64,000 nucleotides of DNA from Xenorhabdus thuongxuanensis (GTDB lineage Bacteria > Pseudomonadota > Gammaproteobacteria > Enterobacterales > Enterobacteriaceae). Where the stretch lies: the NCBI RefSeq assembly GCF_001908095.1, contig NZ_MKGR01000010.1, positions 55,456 through 119,455 on the forward strand, given 5' to 3'. The number at the start of each line of letters is the position of its first letter. Positions within the stretch are counted from its first letter, which is position 1. The notes below the pieces were generated by a model that was not told the DNA's origin, did not search any database, and saw nothing but the letters and a program-made list of their open reading frames with translations. The position numbers and the translations under genes are program-made. Shown here piece by piece: positions 1-8,633 of the stretch.

Positions 1-178
1 TGCTATTGCTGGTTCTATCTTTGGTGATATGACATCTCCAATTTCCAGCGATGCTATCGTTGCATCAATGGCAACAGATTGTGACCATATTGAACATATT
101 CGGACTCAAATGCCATATGCATTGGTTACTGCAAGTTTCGCTCTCGTCATTTATTTCTATTTAGGTCTTACTTATTAA
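1..178 (+). CDS. Na+/H+ antiporter NhaC family, C-terminal fragment
   Basis: Only the last 58 codons are in the window; the gene runs off the left edge (reading frame from position 2, stop TAA at 176-178). The visible peptide contains the motif GSIFGDMTSPISSDAIV, which resembles the conserved GxxFGDxxSPISDT region of NhaC-type antiporters of the inner membrane, followed by a hydrophobic terminal helix (ALVTASFALVIYFYLGLTY). The gene lies 22 bases upstream of dcyD in the same direction, so the two may be cotranscribed; a sulfur amino acid or similar metabolite as the transported substrate is conceivable but not shown. Family call from the motif; substrate unknown. Confidence 0.7.
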   Translation, partial: AIAGSIFGDMTSPISSDAIVASMATDCDHIEHIRTQMPYALVTASFALVIYFYLGLTY

Positions 179-200
179 CTGGCAACCCGCTGAGGATAAT

Positions 201-1196
201 ATGTCTTTAAAAGAAAATTTAGCAAAATTTGCTCATGTTGATTTACTAAAAACGGCAACTATGATGGATAAATTGGAAAATTTATCCCACTATTTAGGGC
301 GCGATGTTTATATTAAGAGAGATGATTTAACCCCCTTAGCGATGGGTGGGAATAAATTACGTAAATTGGAATACCTTATTGCTGACGCCTTACAAAAAAA
401 GGCTAAAGTTATTGTTACCGCTGGAGCAATTCAATCAAATCATGTACGGCAAACAGCAGCTATTGCGGCGAAATATGGTCTAAAATGCGTCGCTTTATTA
501 GAAAATCCCATTCAAAACTACGATAGTAATTTTCTCAATAATGGTAATAAACTGCTGACGGAATTATTCAACGCTCAATGTGTCATGTGTGATGAATTGA
601 CCGATCCAAATAAGCAAATGGAAGAATTGATTGATCAACTCAATCTCGAAGATGCTTATATTGTACCTGTCGGCGGTTCCAATGCCCTTGGTTCATTGGG
701 TTATGTACGTTGCGCATTAGAAATTGCCGAGCAGCGCCCGAAGGATGTGGAGTTTGCTGCTGTGATTGTTGCCTCTGGAAGCGCAGGCACACATGCAGGG
801 TTGGCTATCGGGTTACATTCTGTACTACCTCAAACGCCGGTTATTGGCGTTACCGTCTCACGTGTTACAACTGAGCAAGCACCGAAAGTGAGTCAATTGC
901 AGAAAGAAATCAGCTCGCTCTTAGGCCAAACAACCTGTCCAGATATTCTTTTGTGGGATAATTATTTCGCTCCCATGTATGGCATGCCGAATAAAAAAGG
1001 GTTAGAGGCCATTACACTATTAGCGCAGAAAGAGAGTATTTTATTAGATCCTGTCTATACCGGAAAAGCGATGGCTGGGTTAATTGATAATGTGCTGAAC
1101 AATAACATTGAAAGCCAGAAGCCATTACTTTTTGTACATACAGGAGGGGCTCCTGCATTGTTTTCTTATTCTGGGATAGGGTTATCAAATAATTGA
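201..1196 (+). CDS. dcyD: D-cysteine desulfhydrase
   Basis: PLP enzyme of the ACC deaminase/D-cysteine desulfhydrase family, converting D-cysteine to pyruvate, H2S and ammonia in the cytoplasm. The 331-residue protein matches E. coli DcyD (328 residues) end to end by eye: the PLP lysine lies in GGNKLRKLEYL (about residues 50-60), followed by TAGAIQSNHVRQTAA, VGGSNALGSLGYV, ASGSAGTHAG and the C-terminal PVYTGKAMAGL and VHTGGAPALF segments. The start ATG at 201 has GAGG eight bases upstream. It follows the NhaC-type gene closely. A perfect 13-bp hairpin at 1330-1365 ends the unit. Some family members act on ACC or other D-amino acids, but the resemblance to DcyD is close. Confidence 0.93.
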   Translation: MSLKENLAKFAHVDLLKTATMMDKLENLSHYLGRDVYIKRDDLTPLAMGGNKLRKLEYLIADALQKKAKVIVTAGAIQSNHVRQTAAIAAKYGLKCVALLENPIQNYDSNFLNNGNKLLTELFNAQCVMCDELTDPNKQMEELIDQLNLEDAYIVPVGGSNALGSLGYVRCALEIAEQRPKDVEFAAVIVASGSAGTHAGLAIGLHSVLPQTPVIGVTVSRVTTEQAPKVSQLQKEISSLLGQTTCPDILLWDNYFAPMYGMPNKKGLEAITLLAQKESILLDPVYTGKAMAGLIDNVLNNNIESQKPLLFVHTGGAPALFSYSGIGLSNN

Positions 1197-1329
1197 TTTA
1201 TAATGATAAATATTTAAAACCATTCTAATTATGAAATATAAAAAGGAATACTGAGTATATACTCGCCTTACTCCAATATACAGGTTTTAAGATTTGAAAA
1301 TTGCCATTAATTTAATAAGCTAGCTTTTA

Positions 1330-1365
1330 CAGAAAAAACAGCTAAAAAGATGGCTGTTTTTTCTG
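1330..1365. terminator. Bidirectional terminator between dcyD and the LysE-type gene
   Basis: A perfect 13-bp inverted repeat (arms 1330-1342 and 1353-1365, CAGAAAAAACAGC and its complement, 10-base loop) rich in A and T on its outer parts. It lies between two convergent genes, so it can serve both. Confidence 0.75.
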
Positions 1366-1400
1366 AATTTAGTTAGATATTTTGCCCTCACTTGGCAAAA

Positions 1401-2024
1401 TCATCGCCGACTACTTATCACTAACTTAAACGCAAACAGCAAAAATAATCCACCTGTCGCGCGGTTCATCCATTTAATGACATTTTCACGGCGTAATAGA
1501 TGGGAAAGAGGGCGTGTGGCATAAATCAATAACAGTGACCACAATGTACCAAGCAAAACATGAATTGCCACTAAACTGAATATCCATAAAGTGGGAGAAT
1601 GCCCCTGGGGTATAAACTGCGGTAGGAATGAAACATAAAACGCGCCCATTTTCGGATTCAGTACATTGCCCAACATCCCTTTAATAAACCAATTTTGGCC
1701 TTTAACGGAAGAAGATACCTCTCCGCCAAGATCCTTTTTGGGATACCAAATCATTTGAATGCCCAACCAGCATAAATACAATGCACCACACCATTTTAAT
1801 ATATTGAATGCTAGCTCTGATACGGCAATCAATGTACCGAGGCCGAATGCCACCATTGCTCCCCAAATAAAACATCCCGTATTAATACCAAGGGCGGCCT
1901 GAAAAGCTTTCTTACTCCCTTCCACCGTTGCAGTTCGCAGAACTAGCGCAGTATCCAGGCCAGGAGTCAATGTAAGCAATGTCGCCGCCACAGTAAATGC
2001 AAGCAGGGAATCCATAACGGTCAT
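1401..2024 (-). CDS. LysE/RhtB family amino-acid exporter
   Basis: Inner-membrane exporter of the LysE/RhtB (LeuE-like) superfamily, which expel amino acids or homoserine lactones. The protein has about six hydrophobic segments and the family hallmark near the N-terminus (TLTPGLDTALVLRTA, compare the PGPN motif), plus an NPKMGAFYVSFLPQFI segment matching the conserved NPK..FFLAFLPQF signature. The start is placed at the ATG at 2024 because GGAG lies seven bases upstream and the extra 30 residues of the longer frame resemble no family N-terminus. This gives 207 residues, normal for the family. It converges on dcyD. Substrate cannot be told from sequence. Confidence 0.85.
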   Translation of the reverse strand: MTVMDSLLAFTVAATLLTLTPGLDTALVLRTATVEGSKKAFQAALGINTGCFIWGAMVAFGLGTLIAVSELAFNILKWCGALYLCWLGIQMIWYPKKDLGGEVSSSVKGQNWFIKGMLGNVLNPKMGAFYVSFLPQFIPQGHSPTLWIFSLVAIHVLLGTLWSLLLIYATRPLSHLLRRENVIKWMNRATGGLFLLFAFKLVISSRR

Positions 2025-2192
2025 ATCTATCTCCGAATACAAAAACAGAGGGTAAAATGAGATTACTGAAAATACTAAATTCCTTATCTTTACGCTGATC
2101 ACATTCTGCCTCATTCTCTACCTATTTAATTCGCAGCAGATCATTAAATTTCATTGTTAATCGAGTAGTTAAAATTAAATTTTACCGACGCT

Positions 2193-2238
2193 TTGACATG
2201 TGCTTAAGGTTGACATATGCCAACTGATTTTAGAGGTG
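2193..2238 (+). promoter_or_regulatory. vapBC promoter/operator region
   Basis: A consensus -35 TTGACA at 2193-2198 is followed after 17 bases by TATGCC (2216-2221) as a poor -10. The heptamer TTGACAT occurs twice (2193-2199 and 2210-2216), a direct repeat that could be the VapB/VapBC operator. GAGGTG at 2233-2238 is the ribosome binding site of the antitoxin gene. Confidence 0.45.
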
Positions 2239-2242
2239 AATT

Positions 2243-2506
2243 ATGGAAAGAGTTGTGAAAATTTTCAAAAATGGACGTAATCAAGCCATTCGGTTACCTG
2301 TCATGTTTGAATTTGATGCTGAGAGAGTTTATATCCGCCAGGATAAAAATGGGGATATTATTTTGTCGAAAAACAAATCTAAACATGATGACTGGGATTT
2401 ATTTTTCAATATGTTAAATAATCTTTCTGTTCCAAATGATTTTTTAGATGTCAATGATCGTAATCAGGACATAACTAAACGCGATCCATTTGAAGGAATT
2501 CTTTAA
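2243..2506 (+). CDS. vapB: VapB-type antitoxin (AbrB/MazE fold)
   Basis: Antitoxin of a type II VapBC pair. The 87-residue protein begins with a typical swapped-hairpin AbrB DNA-binding domain (residues 1-45: VVKIFKNGRNQAIRLPVMFEF followed by an acidic VYIRQDKNGDIILS strand) and ends with a C-terminal tail (about 46-87) that in this family wraps the PIN toxin. It is expected to bind VapC, block its nuclease and repress the operon. The stop codon shares one base with the toxin ATG (TAATG), indicating translational coupling. SD GAGGTG is well placed. Confidence 0.9.
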   Translation: MERVVKIFKNGRNQAIRLPVMFEFDAERVYIRQDKNGDIILSKNKSKHDDWDLFFNMLNNLSVPNDFLDVNDRNQDITKRDPFEGIL

Positions 2507-2898
2507 TGTATATGCTGGACACAAACACTGTCAGTTATATTTTTCGAAAAAATCCAACAGTAATCAACAAATTACGCACAATACCACCGTCAAGAATATG
2601 CATATCTAGTATTACTGAGGCTGAATTACACTATGGAATTTTGGAACGGCAAAACAAGGAGCTACAAAATATTGTCAACACGTTTATTGAATCGATAACG
2701 GTTTACGATTGGGATAATGCCGCTGCAAAAACTTATGGTGAACTCCGTGTCAGAATGGAACAAATTGGTCGTGTTATGGGCACAATGGATCAGTTGATCG
2801 CGGCTCATGCCCTAAGTAAAGGGCTGACGATTGTTACTAATGATGCTGCATTTAGGATAGTTCATGGTTTAAATGTCGAAGATTGGAGTAAATATTGA
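2506..2898 (+). CDS. vapC: VapC-type PIN-domain ribonuclease toxin
   Basis: PIN-domain endoribonuclease toxin, 130 residues. The four acidic residues of the PIN site are visible: D5 in MLDTNTVSY, E39 in SSITEAELHYG, D98/99 in GTMDQLIAAHAL and the Asp of TNDAAF near residue 117. FitB/VapC members of this type often cleave initiator tRNA or other tRNAs, but the target here is not determined. A second in-frame ATG lies two codons downstream; the first overlaps the antitoxin stop. Immediately downstream lies the decayed rtcR fragment. Confidence 0.92.
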   Translation: MYMLDTNTVSYIFRKNPTVINKLRTIPPSRICISSITEAELHYGILERQNKELQNIVNTFIESITVYDWDNAAAKTYGELRVRMEQIGRVMGTMDQLIAAHALSKGLTIVTNDAAFRIVHGLNVEDWSKY

Positions 2899-2948
2899 CA
2901 AGTAGGATCGCAATCCCACTTAACCAACCACCTATCTACACCCTAGCG

Positions 2949-3184
2949 GGTGACTCTTTTTTCACCTCGTTACGACTCATACGGATGGCGACATTCGCCG
3001 AAAATAGGCGTATCAACCAACAGTTGGAAACAGTGATTAAAGTCTGCCATGAATCCAGCAGATTATCGGCAGCAGGCCGCAAGCTCTTTGCTATTTCCCA
3101 CCAACAAAAAACAACCTAATGATGCCGATAGGTTACGTAAGTCTTGCCCGATTCTGTCTTGATTGGGAAAGTATTAGACATTAA
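2949..3184 (+). pseudogene. rtcR: Remnant of rtcR, C-terminal fragment (RNA repair regulator)
   Basis: Fragments resembling the C-terminus of RtcR, the sigma-54 activator of the rtcBA RNA-repair operon, can be read across frames: RLIRMATFAENRRI (end of the AAA+ domain) joined directly to ETVIKVCHESSRLSAAGRKLFAISHQQKTT, then after a frameshift near 3117 NDADRLRK, and after a second shift near 3144 LARFCLDWESIRH and stop at 3182-3184. The two shifts fit two-base deletions, and the join after ENRRI appears to lack a few dozen residues. No rtcA or rtcB is in the window. The match to RtcR is from memory of the family and needs a translated search. Confidence 0.6.
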
Positions 3185-3214
3185 TTGGAAATTAACAAAC
3201 CGGAGAACAACAAC

Positions 3215-4132
3215 ATGAAGCTGAAATTTCTAGGCACTAGTGCCGGCATTCCCACAAAAGAGCGCAATGTCACCAGCCTTATCCTCGATTTACAGGGCAT
3301 CCGCAACGCACTGTGGATGTTTGATTGCGGTGAGGGAACCCAGCATCAGATCCTTCATTCTCCCATCAAGGTAGCTAAACTGGAGAAAATCTTTATCACT
3401 CATCTGCATGGTGATCACATCTTCGGTTTGCCCGGATTACTGTGCAGCCGTTCGATGGGAGGTTCTACCGATCCCCTTACTTTATATGGGCCAACGGGGA
3501 TACGTCAGTTTATAGAAACCACATTACAGTTGAGCAGTTCTTTCCTGACCTATCCATTGGAAATTATCGAAGTCCAGCCCGGACAACTGTTTGATGATGG
3601 CGAACTCAAGGTCACGGCTTATGCCTTGAACCATCGCGTAGAGTGCTACGGCTACCGTATTGAAGAGCACGACAAACCCGGCGCACTTAATGCAGAAAAA
3701 TTAAACCAGGATAAGATTCCCCGTGGCCCATGGATGCAGGCTTTAAAGCAGGGAGACACAATAACACTGGAAGATGGCCGCACAATTTGCGGCAAAGATT
3801 ATTTAGGTACACCGATTCGTGGCAAATCATTGGCTATTTTCGGGGATACTGAACCGACACCCGAAGCACTGAAACTGGCTGCCAATGTTGATGTGATGGT
3901 GCATGAAATCACGCTGGAAGATGCATTTGCCGCGAAAGCCAACGAGCGTGGGCATTCTACCACTAAACAAGCCGCAACATTGGCACGCAATGCCAAGGTC
4001 AAACACTTTATCGCTACGCACATTAGCGGACGCTATGGAATTGAGGATTGCCCGCGATTATTGGCGGAATGTCGGGAAGTATTTCCAAATACTGATTTGG
4101 CCGCAGATTTTGCCATATTTATTATTAAATAA
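3215..4132 (+). CDS. rnz: Ribonuclease Z / ribonuclease BN
   Basis: tRNA 3' processing endonuclease (ElaC/RNase Z) of the metallo-beta-lactamase fold, acting in the cytoplasm on tRNA precursors. Of the 305 residues, the N-terminal [17 protein letters not shown] and the zinc motif [15 protein letters not shown] (HxHxDH, about residues 62-75) are diagnostic; later metal ligands appear in IFGDTEP and [14 protein letters not shown], with THISGRY near the end. The start at 3215 is preferred over an upstream in-frame ATG (3185) because CGGAG lies about nine bases before it and the family starts with MKLKFLGT. The gene abuts the rtcR relic. Confidence 0.95.
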   Translation: MKLKFLGTSAGIPTKERNVTSLILDLQGIRNALWMFDCGEGTQHQILHSPIKVAKLEKIFITHLHGDHIFGLPGLLCSRSMGGSTDPLTLYGPTGIRQFIETTLQLSSSFLTYPLEIIEVQPGQLFDDGELKVTAYALNHRVECYGYRIEEHDKPGALNAEKLNQDKIPRGPWMQALKQGDTITLEDGRTICGKDYLGTPIRGKSLAIFGDTEPTPEALKLAANVDVMVHEITLEDAFAAKANERGHSTTKQAATLARNAKVKHFIATHISGRYGIEDCPRLLAECREVFPNTDLAADFAIFIIK

Positions 4133-4251
4133 AATATTGCCAGAAAAATGAAAACACTGTATAAATAAACAGCATAAATTCTGGCAGAAAAATAGATTTA
4201 TATCACCTATTTCTGGTTAACTCCCTTCAACAAAATACTTAAGAAATAAAA

Positions 4252-4680
4252 ATGAATTACGCAAAAATCTCACCAAAGATTATTAACCCGTTATATAAAG
4301 GCTATGAAGAAATCCATGCCTCTGAATTGGATCAAGAGCTTGTTCTGTTGGTGGAAACACGGGTATCTCAAATTAATGGTTGTGCCTATTGTTGCCATCT
4401 TCATGCTGAAGCAATCCGCAAAGATCATGGTATAGAACAAGTAAAACTGGATAAGTTACCTGCATGGTTCAATTCCAGCATCTACAACCCAAAAGAAAAA
4501 CTGGCATTAGAGTGGTGCGAAGCCTTAACGACAAACCCTAGGCAAAGTATATTGGATAAGATCAAAGAACGCTTGGATGCTGTTTTTACAGAAAAAGAGA
4601 TTGTTGACCTGACAGCAACAATTTCCTTAATGAATGCTCTTAACAGAATGGCGGTCAGTTTAGGTGATCGAAACGAATAA
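4252..4680 (+). CDS. AhpD-like carboxymuconolactone decarboxylase family protein
   Basis: A 142-residue protein of the AhpD/carboxymuconolactone decarboxylase superfamily. The alkylhydroperoxidase core is seen as ETRVSQINGCAYCCHLHAEA, with the redox pair C44-x-x-C47 and the general-base H51. Members with this ExxCxxCxxxH pattern are thiol peroxidase-like reductases working with a thioredoxin-type partner, in the cytoplasm. It is a single gene between rnz and the pyr leader, with no cognate peroxidase beside it. The specific substrate is unknown. Confidence 0.85.
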   Translation: MNYAKISPKIINPLYKGYEEIHASELDQELVLLVETRVSQINGCAYCCHLHAEAIRKDHGIEQVKLDKLPAWFNSSIYNPKEKLALEWCEALTTNPRQSILDKIKERLDAVFTEKEIVDLTATISLMNALNRMAVSLGDRNE

Positions 4681-4745
4681 TCACCGCATTATGCGGGTTG
4701 TTTAACCTGACCATTAATTGAAATAAAAATTTCTTCCGGCAATCC

Positions 4746-4773
4746 TTGCGATGAATGCTATCGTGAGTATAAT
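4746..4773 (+). promoter_or_regulatory. pyrLB promoter
   Basis: A perfect -10 TATAAT at 4768-4773 with TTGCGA (4746-4751) 16 bases upstream as -35. It lies 26 bases before the pyrL start codon and fits the known arrangement of the enterobacterial pyrBI promoter. Confidence 0.65.
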
Positions 4774-4798
4774 GCGCGACGATTTGCTGGGAGAAAAC

Positions 4799-4921
4799 AT
4801 GAAAGATTGCGTTGTAAAAACTGTTAGAAAACACCAAGCTAACGAAGCTCTGTCTGCTGACAGCGTAAACGCGTTGTTTTTCCCATTGCCTAACCAAACA
4901 TTTAAAAAGCCCCTCAATTGA
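4799..4921 (+). CDS. pyrL: pyrBI operon leader peptide PyrL
   Basis: A 40-codon open frame starting at ATG 4799 (GGGAG seven bases upstream) and ending with TGA inside the attenuator hairpin. Its sequence differs from E. coli PyrL (44 residues), but it shares the features that matter for UTP-sensing attenuation: a U-rich stretch (TTGTTTTTCCC near 4873-4883, coding LFFPLP) where RNA polymerase pauses when UTP is low, and an end overlapping the terminator stem. When UTP is scarce the translating ribosome closes up and prevents hairpin formation, letting pyrB be transcribed. Position and layout make the assignment firm despite low peptide similarity. Confidence 0.85.
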   Translation: MKDCVVKTVRKHQANEALSADSVNALFFPLPNQTFKKPLN

Positions 4922-4934
4922 GGGGCTTTTTTTT
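4904..4934 (+). terminator. pyrB attenuator hairpin
   Basis: A GC-rich stem AAGCCCCTC / GAGGGGCTT followed by a run of T residues, a classical rho-independent terminator. It sits at the end of pyrL and upstream of pyrB, as in the UTP-sensitive attenuator of E. coli pyrBI. Confidence 0.9.
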
Positions 4935-4979
4935 GCCTGTCCAGTCCAAGGCTAGAAGTCATAAAAGAGGAACGTAAAC

Positions 4980-5924
4980 ATGGCTAATCCGTTATATCGC
5001 AAGCATATCATTTCAATTAATGATCTGAGCCGCGCAGATCTGGAACTGGTATTGCAGACGGCCGCTGCATTAAAAGCCAATCCACAGACTGAATTACTGA
5101 AACACAAAGTTATAGCGAGTTGCTTCTTTGAAGCCTCCACACGTACCCGTCTCTCATTTGAAACCGCCATTCAGCGACTCGGCGCTTCCGTCGTGGGTTT
5201 TGCTGACAGTAGTAATACTTCATTGGGTAAAAAGGGAGAAACGTTGGCTGATACTATTTCCATTATCAGCCAATACGCTGATGCAATCGTTATGCGTCAT
5301 CCACAGGAGGGGGCGGCACGACTGGCTTCTGAGTTTTCCGGCCATATCCCTGTTATCAACGCCGGCGATGGCGCAAACCAACATCCGACCCAGACTTTGC
5401 TCGATCTGTTCACCATCCAAGAAACTCAGGGCAGACTGGAAAACCTGAAAATTGCGATGGTCGGTGATTTGAAATATGGCCGTACCGTGCACTCACTCAC
5501 ACAAGCGCTGGCAAAATTTAATGGCAACCATTTCTGTTTCATCGCACCAGATGCACTTGCAATGCCAGGCTATATTTTGCATATGCTGGAAGAAAAACAG
5601 GTGAGTTACAGCCTCCACAATAACTTTGAAGATGTGTTGCCAGAACTGGATATTTTGTATATGACTCGTGTCCAGAAAGAGCGTCTTGACCCTTCAGAAT
5701 ATGCCAATATCAAGGCTCAGTTTGTTCTGCGCGCGGCGGATCTGGAGAATGTTAAGGAAAACCTGAAAGTACTGCACCCGCTGCCGCGGATCGATGAAAT
5801 CACAGTGGATGTCGATAAAACACCATATGCTTACTACTTCCAGCAAGCAGGAAATGGCATTTTTGCCCGTCAGTCATTATTGTCGCTGGTATTGAATGAA
5901 GATGTTGTTATAGAAAATAAATAG
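4980..5924 (+). CDS. pyrB: Aspartate carbamoyltransferase catalytic subunit
   Basis: Catalytic chain of ATCase, which condenses carbamoyl phosphate and L-aspartate to carbamoyl aspartate in pyrimidine synthesis. The 314 residues align end to end with E. coli PyrB (311). Visible signatures are the carbamoyl-phosphate motif [13 protein letters not shown] (about residues 50-60), [12 protein letters not shown], the [10 protein letters not shown] segment, [12 protein letters not shown] and the aspartate-loop [18 protein letters not shown] precedes the ATG. It follows pyrL and its attenuator, but the regulatory gene pyrI does not follow directly; it lies at 14168, beyond about 8.2 kb of accessory genes. 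Confidence 0.97.
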   Translation: MANPLYRKHIISINDLSRADLELVLQTAAALKANPQTELLKHKVIASCFFEASTRTRLSFETAIQRLGASVVGFADSSNTSLGKKGETLADTISIISQYADAIVMRHPQEGAARLASEFSGHIPVINAGDGANQHPTQTLLDLFTIQETQGRLENLKIAMVGDLKYGRTVHSLTQALAKFNGNHFCFIAPDALAMPGYILHMLEEKQVSYSLHNNFEDVLPELDILYMTRVQKERLDPSEYANIKAQFVLRAADLENVKENLKVLHPLPRIDEITVDVDKTPYAYYFQQAGNGIFARQSLLSLVLNEDVVIENK

Positions 5925-5996
5925 GCATCAATATTATGATTGGGGAAACTGTTCCTTGATCATAATCGTACTTTCTTTGAAAAGATTTTTATCCAG

Positions 5997-6040
5997 CTCG
6001 GTTTTTAATGAAGAATACATTGTTATCTTCAAAAACCGAG
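5997..6040. repeat. Inverted repeat downstream of pyrB
   Basis: A perfect 10-bp inverted repeat (CTCGGTTTTT 5997-6006 and AAAAACCGAG 6031-6040), with further partial pairing inside (GAAGA/TCTTC). It lies between the stop of pyrB and the convergent ydeP-like gene and could act as a terminator for either or mark the left edge of the inserted region. Confidence 0.5.
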
Positions 6041-6098
6041 CCTGAATCGACATATTACTAACTGTTATAGATAGGTAGGTGGAAAAGCCATAAACATC

Positions 6099-8417
6099 TT
6101 ATACAAGACGTTGAGGTTCAGACCCATTATGTTCAGTAAGGGATAATTTCACCGGTACAGATTTTGAGGTTGGCGTGCCTGTACCATCACCAACACTTTC
6201 CATTGGGACTAATGGATTGGTTTCTGGATAATAAGCGGCAAGGTTTCCACGTGGAATGGTATAAGGCACTAATTTAAAGCCGGAGACTTTGCGCTTGATA
6301 CCGTCATGCCATACTGTTTCGATATCGACTAAATCACCAGCCTGATATCCCGATTGGGCAATATCTTCCGGATTCATGAACAACACTTCCCGCTGACCAT
6401 AAATTCCACGATAACGATCATCCAACCCATAAATCGTGGTGTTATATTGATCGTGTGAACGTAAAGTTTGCAAAGTAAAAGGAACATCAGCACCTTCAAT
6501 TTGCGGGAACAGAGTTTTTGGCAGCGGTACATGACTGAATTCAGCTTTTTTGCTCGGGGTTGCAAAACGTAATTCGGCCGCAGCATTGCCAAGATAGAAA
6601 CCGCCAGAGTGTTCACATTTTTTATTAAAATTAGCAAATCCTGGAATGGTCGCTGCAATATGATCGCGAATTTTATTGTAATCTCCGGCTAATTCCAGCC
6701 AATTAATGGTTGCACTACTACCAACTGCCGCATTAGCAATACCAGCAATAATCGCTATTTCAGAACGCTGGCTATCAAATAATGGCTTATTTACGCCCTC
6801 TGAGGCATGAACCATGCTGAAAGAGTCTTCTACTGTCACAAACTGTGCGCCCGTAACCTGAATATCTTGTTCGGTACGCCCCAATGTCGGCAGAATAAGA
6901 GCACCTTTTTTACCAGTAATAAGATGGCTCCGGTTTAATTTTGTGCTGATGTGTACGGTCAAATCACAATGTCTAAGCGCTTCTTCTGTTCGCGGACTAT
7001 CTGGAGCCGCGGCCGCAAGGTTCCCACCCAGTGCGATCAGAACTTTAACTTCATTACGCAACATGGCACTCAATGCCTGCACAACATGATGGCCATGTGC
7101 ACGAGGTGGCTCAAAACCAAAATGAGCAGCCATGTTATCCAGGAAAAGTTTGGCCGGTTTCTCGTTTATTCCCATCGTCCGGTTACCCTGTACATTACTG
7201 TGACCACGTACCGGACAAAGCCCTGCGCCCGATTTACCCAATTGACCAAAAAGCAATTGAAGGTTGACGATTTCACGTACCGTAACCAAAGAGTGTTTAT
7301 GTTGGGTTATCCCCATTGCCCAGGTACAGATGACACGCCCAGCATTCTGATAAATGGCAGCCGCTTCACGCAATTGTGCTTCGGTCAATCCCGATTGATA
7401 TTCAATCAATGACCACCCGGTTGCTGCAACTTCTTGCAAGTAATCATCCACCCCGTTGGTGTAAGTTGCGATGAATTCCAGATCAAAAATACCTGATTTG
7501 CCTTCAGCCAGCAGGGCGTTATGGTTTTCCAAAAGTGCCTTGACTATCCCTCGCACCGCCGCCATATCGCCACCAAGTTTGGGCTGATAGTAACGGTGGC
7601 TAATTTCCCCTGCCATTGGGGTAATTACTTCGAGCGGTTTTTGTGGATCAGCGAAACGTTCCAATCCGCGCTCACGCAGGGTATTAAAAGTGACTATGCG
7701 TGCTCCGCGTTCAGCAGCATGTCGTAAGCTATGCAGCATTCGTGGGTGATTTGTTCCGGGGTTTTGACCAAATATAAAGATGGCATCTGCATGATCAAAA
7801 TCTTGCAGCCGAACGGTGCCTTTCCCAACGCCTAAGCTTGCCAACATACCGGAACCACTGGCTTCATGGCACATATTGGAACAATCCGGGAAGTTATTGG
7901 TTCCCACGACACGGCCAAATAACTGGTACAGCCACGAAGCCTCATTACTGGCACGTCCCGAAGTGTACAGCTCAAGCTGATTGGGGTTATCCATCGCCTT
8001 AATGTGGTCGGCAATCAAGACAAAAGCATCATCCCAACTGATCGGCTCATAATGATCCGTCTGCGGGTTATAGCTCATCGGCTCAACCACTCTTCCCTGG
8101 TATTCAAGGAAATAATCACTTTGTTGGTAAAGTTGACTAACGCTATGGGTTGCGAAGAATTTTCGATCAACATACCGACGAGTCGCTTCCCAAGTGACTG
8201 CCTTGGCACCGTTTTCACAAAAACTAAACAGGCTTTTGTTGTCATCTCCCCATGCGCATCCGGGGCAATCAAAGCCCTTGGGTTTATTCATGCGCATCAG
8301 GTTAACCATATTTTTCAGTGCTTGTTTACTATCAAAGACAAAACGGGTTGTTGCCTCCAGTGAACCCCAACCACCAGCAGCCGCATGGTAAGGTTTTATT
8401 TTTGATTTGAATTTCAT
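6099..8417 (-). CDS. FdhF/YdeP family molybdopterin oxidoreductase
   Basis: A 772-residue cytoplasmic protein of the formate dehydrogenase-like molybdopterin oxidoreductase family, closest in layout to E. coli YdeP (759 residues), which has been linked to acid resistance. The N-terminus has FDCPGCAW with C51 and C54, a reduced cysteine set compared with the CxxCxxxC of true FdhF. The molybdopterin-binding body follows (SGRASNEASWLYQLFGR, DCSNMCHEASG, FGQNPGTNHPRM), then the C-terminal cofactor-cap domain (RSHDQYNTTIYGLDDRYRGI). The gene opposes pyrB and is the first of the accessory block that splits pyrB from pyrI. The electron partner and substrate are not known. Confidence 0.88.
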   Translation of the reverse strand: MKFKSKIKPYHAAAGGWGSLEATTRFVFDSKQALKNMVNLMRMNKPKGFDCPGCAWGDDNKSLFSFCENGAKAVTWEATRRYVDRKFFATHSVSQLYQQSDYFLEYQGRVVEPMSYNPQTDHYEPISWDDAFVLIADHIKAMDNPNQLELYTSGRASNEASWLYQLFGRVVGTNNFPDCSNMCHEASGSGMLASLGVGKGTVRLQDFDHADAIFIFGQNPGTNHPRMLHSLRHAAERGARIVTFNTLRERGLERFADPQKPLEVITPMAGEISHRYYQPKLGGDMAAVRGIVKALLENHNALLAEGKSGIFDLEFIATYTNGVDDYLQEVAATGWSLIEYQSGLTEAQLREAAAIYQNAGRVICTWAMGITQHKHSLVTVREIVNLQLLFGQLGKSGAGLCPVRGHSNVQGNRTMGINEKPAKLFLDNMAAHFGFEPPRAHGHHVVQALSAMLRNEVKVLIALGGNLAAAAPDSPRTEEALRHCDLTVHISTKLNRSHLITGKKGALILPTLGRTEQDIQVTGAQFVTVEDSFSMVHASEGVNKPLFDSQRSEIAIIAGIANAAVGSSATINWLELAGDYNKIRDHIAATIPGFANFNKKCEHSGGFYLGNAAAELRFATPSKKAEFSHVPLPKTLFPQIEGADVPFTLQTLRSHDQYNTTIYGLDDRYRGIYGQREVLFMNPEDIAQSGYQAGDLVDIETVWHDGIKRKVSGFKLVPYTIPRGNLAAYYPETNPLVPMESVGDGTGTPTSKSVPVKLSLTEHNGSEPQRLV

Positions 8418-8633
8418 AAAAATCTCTATTTTTTATGTCATGACCAACACAATCAGGCCACATCTTTGCAGGTGAACCAATAACGTCGATTTCATTCATT
8501 GGCGGCTTACCACCGCTGTGATCATACTCCTATCTGCCCATTATGATAATTATTCCGTGGTTATATCACGAAAAAACCGAACTATTTACCAAATATATAG
8601 GCACTATTGCTAGTGCCCTTAATGCTATTAAGA

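Noticed and set aside
5925..6098. pyrI sought directly after pyrB
   Set aside because: Only an inverted repeat is there; the intact pyrI is at 14168.
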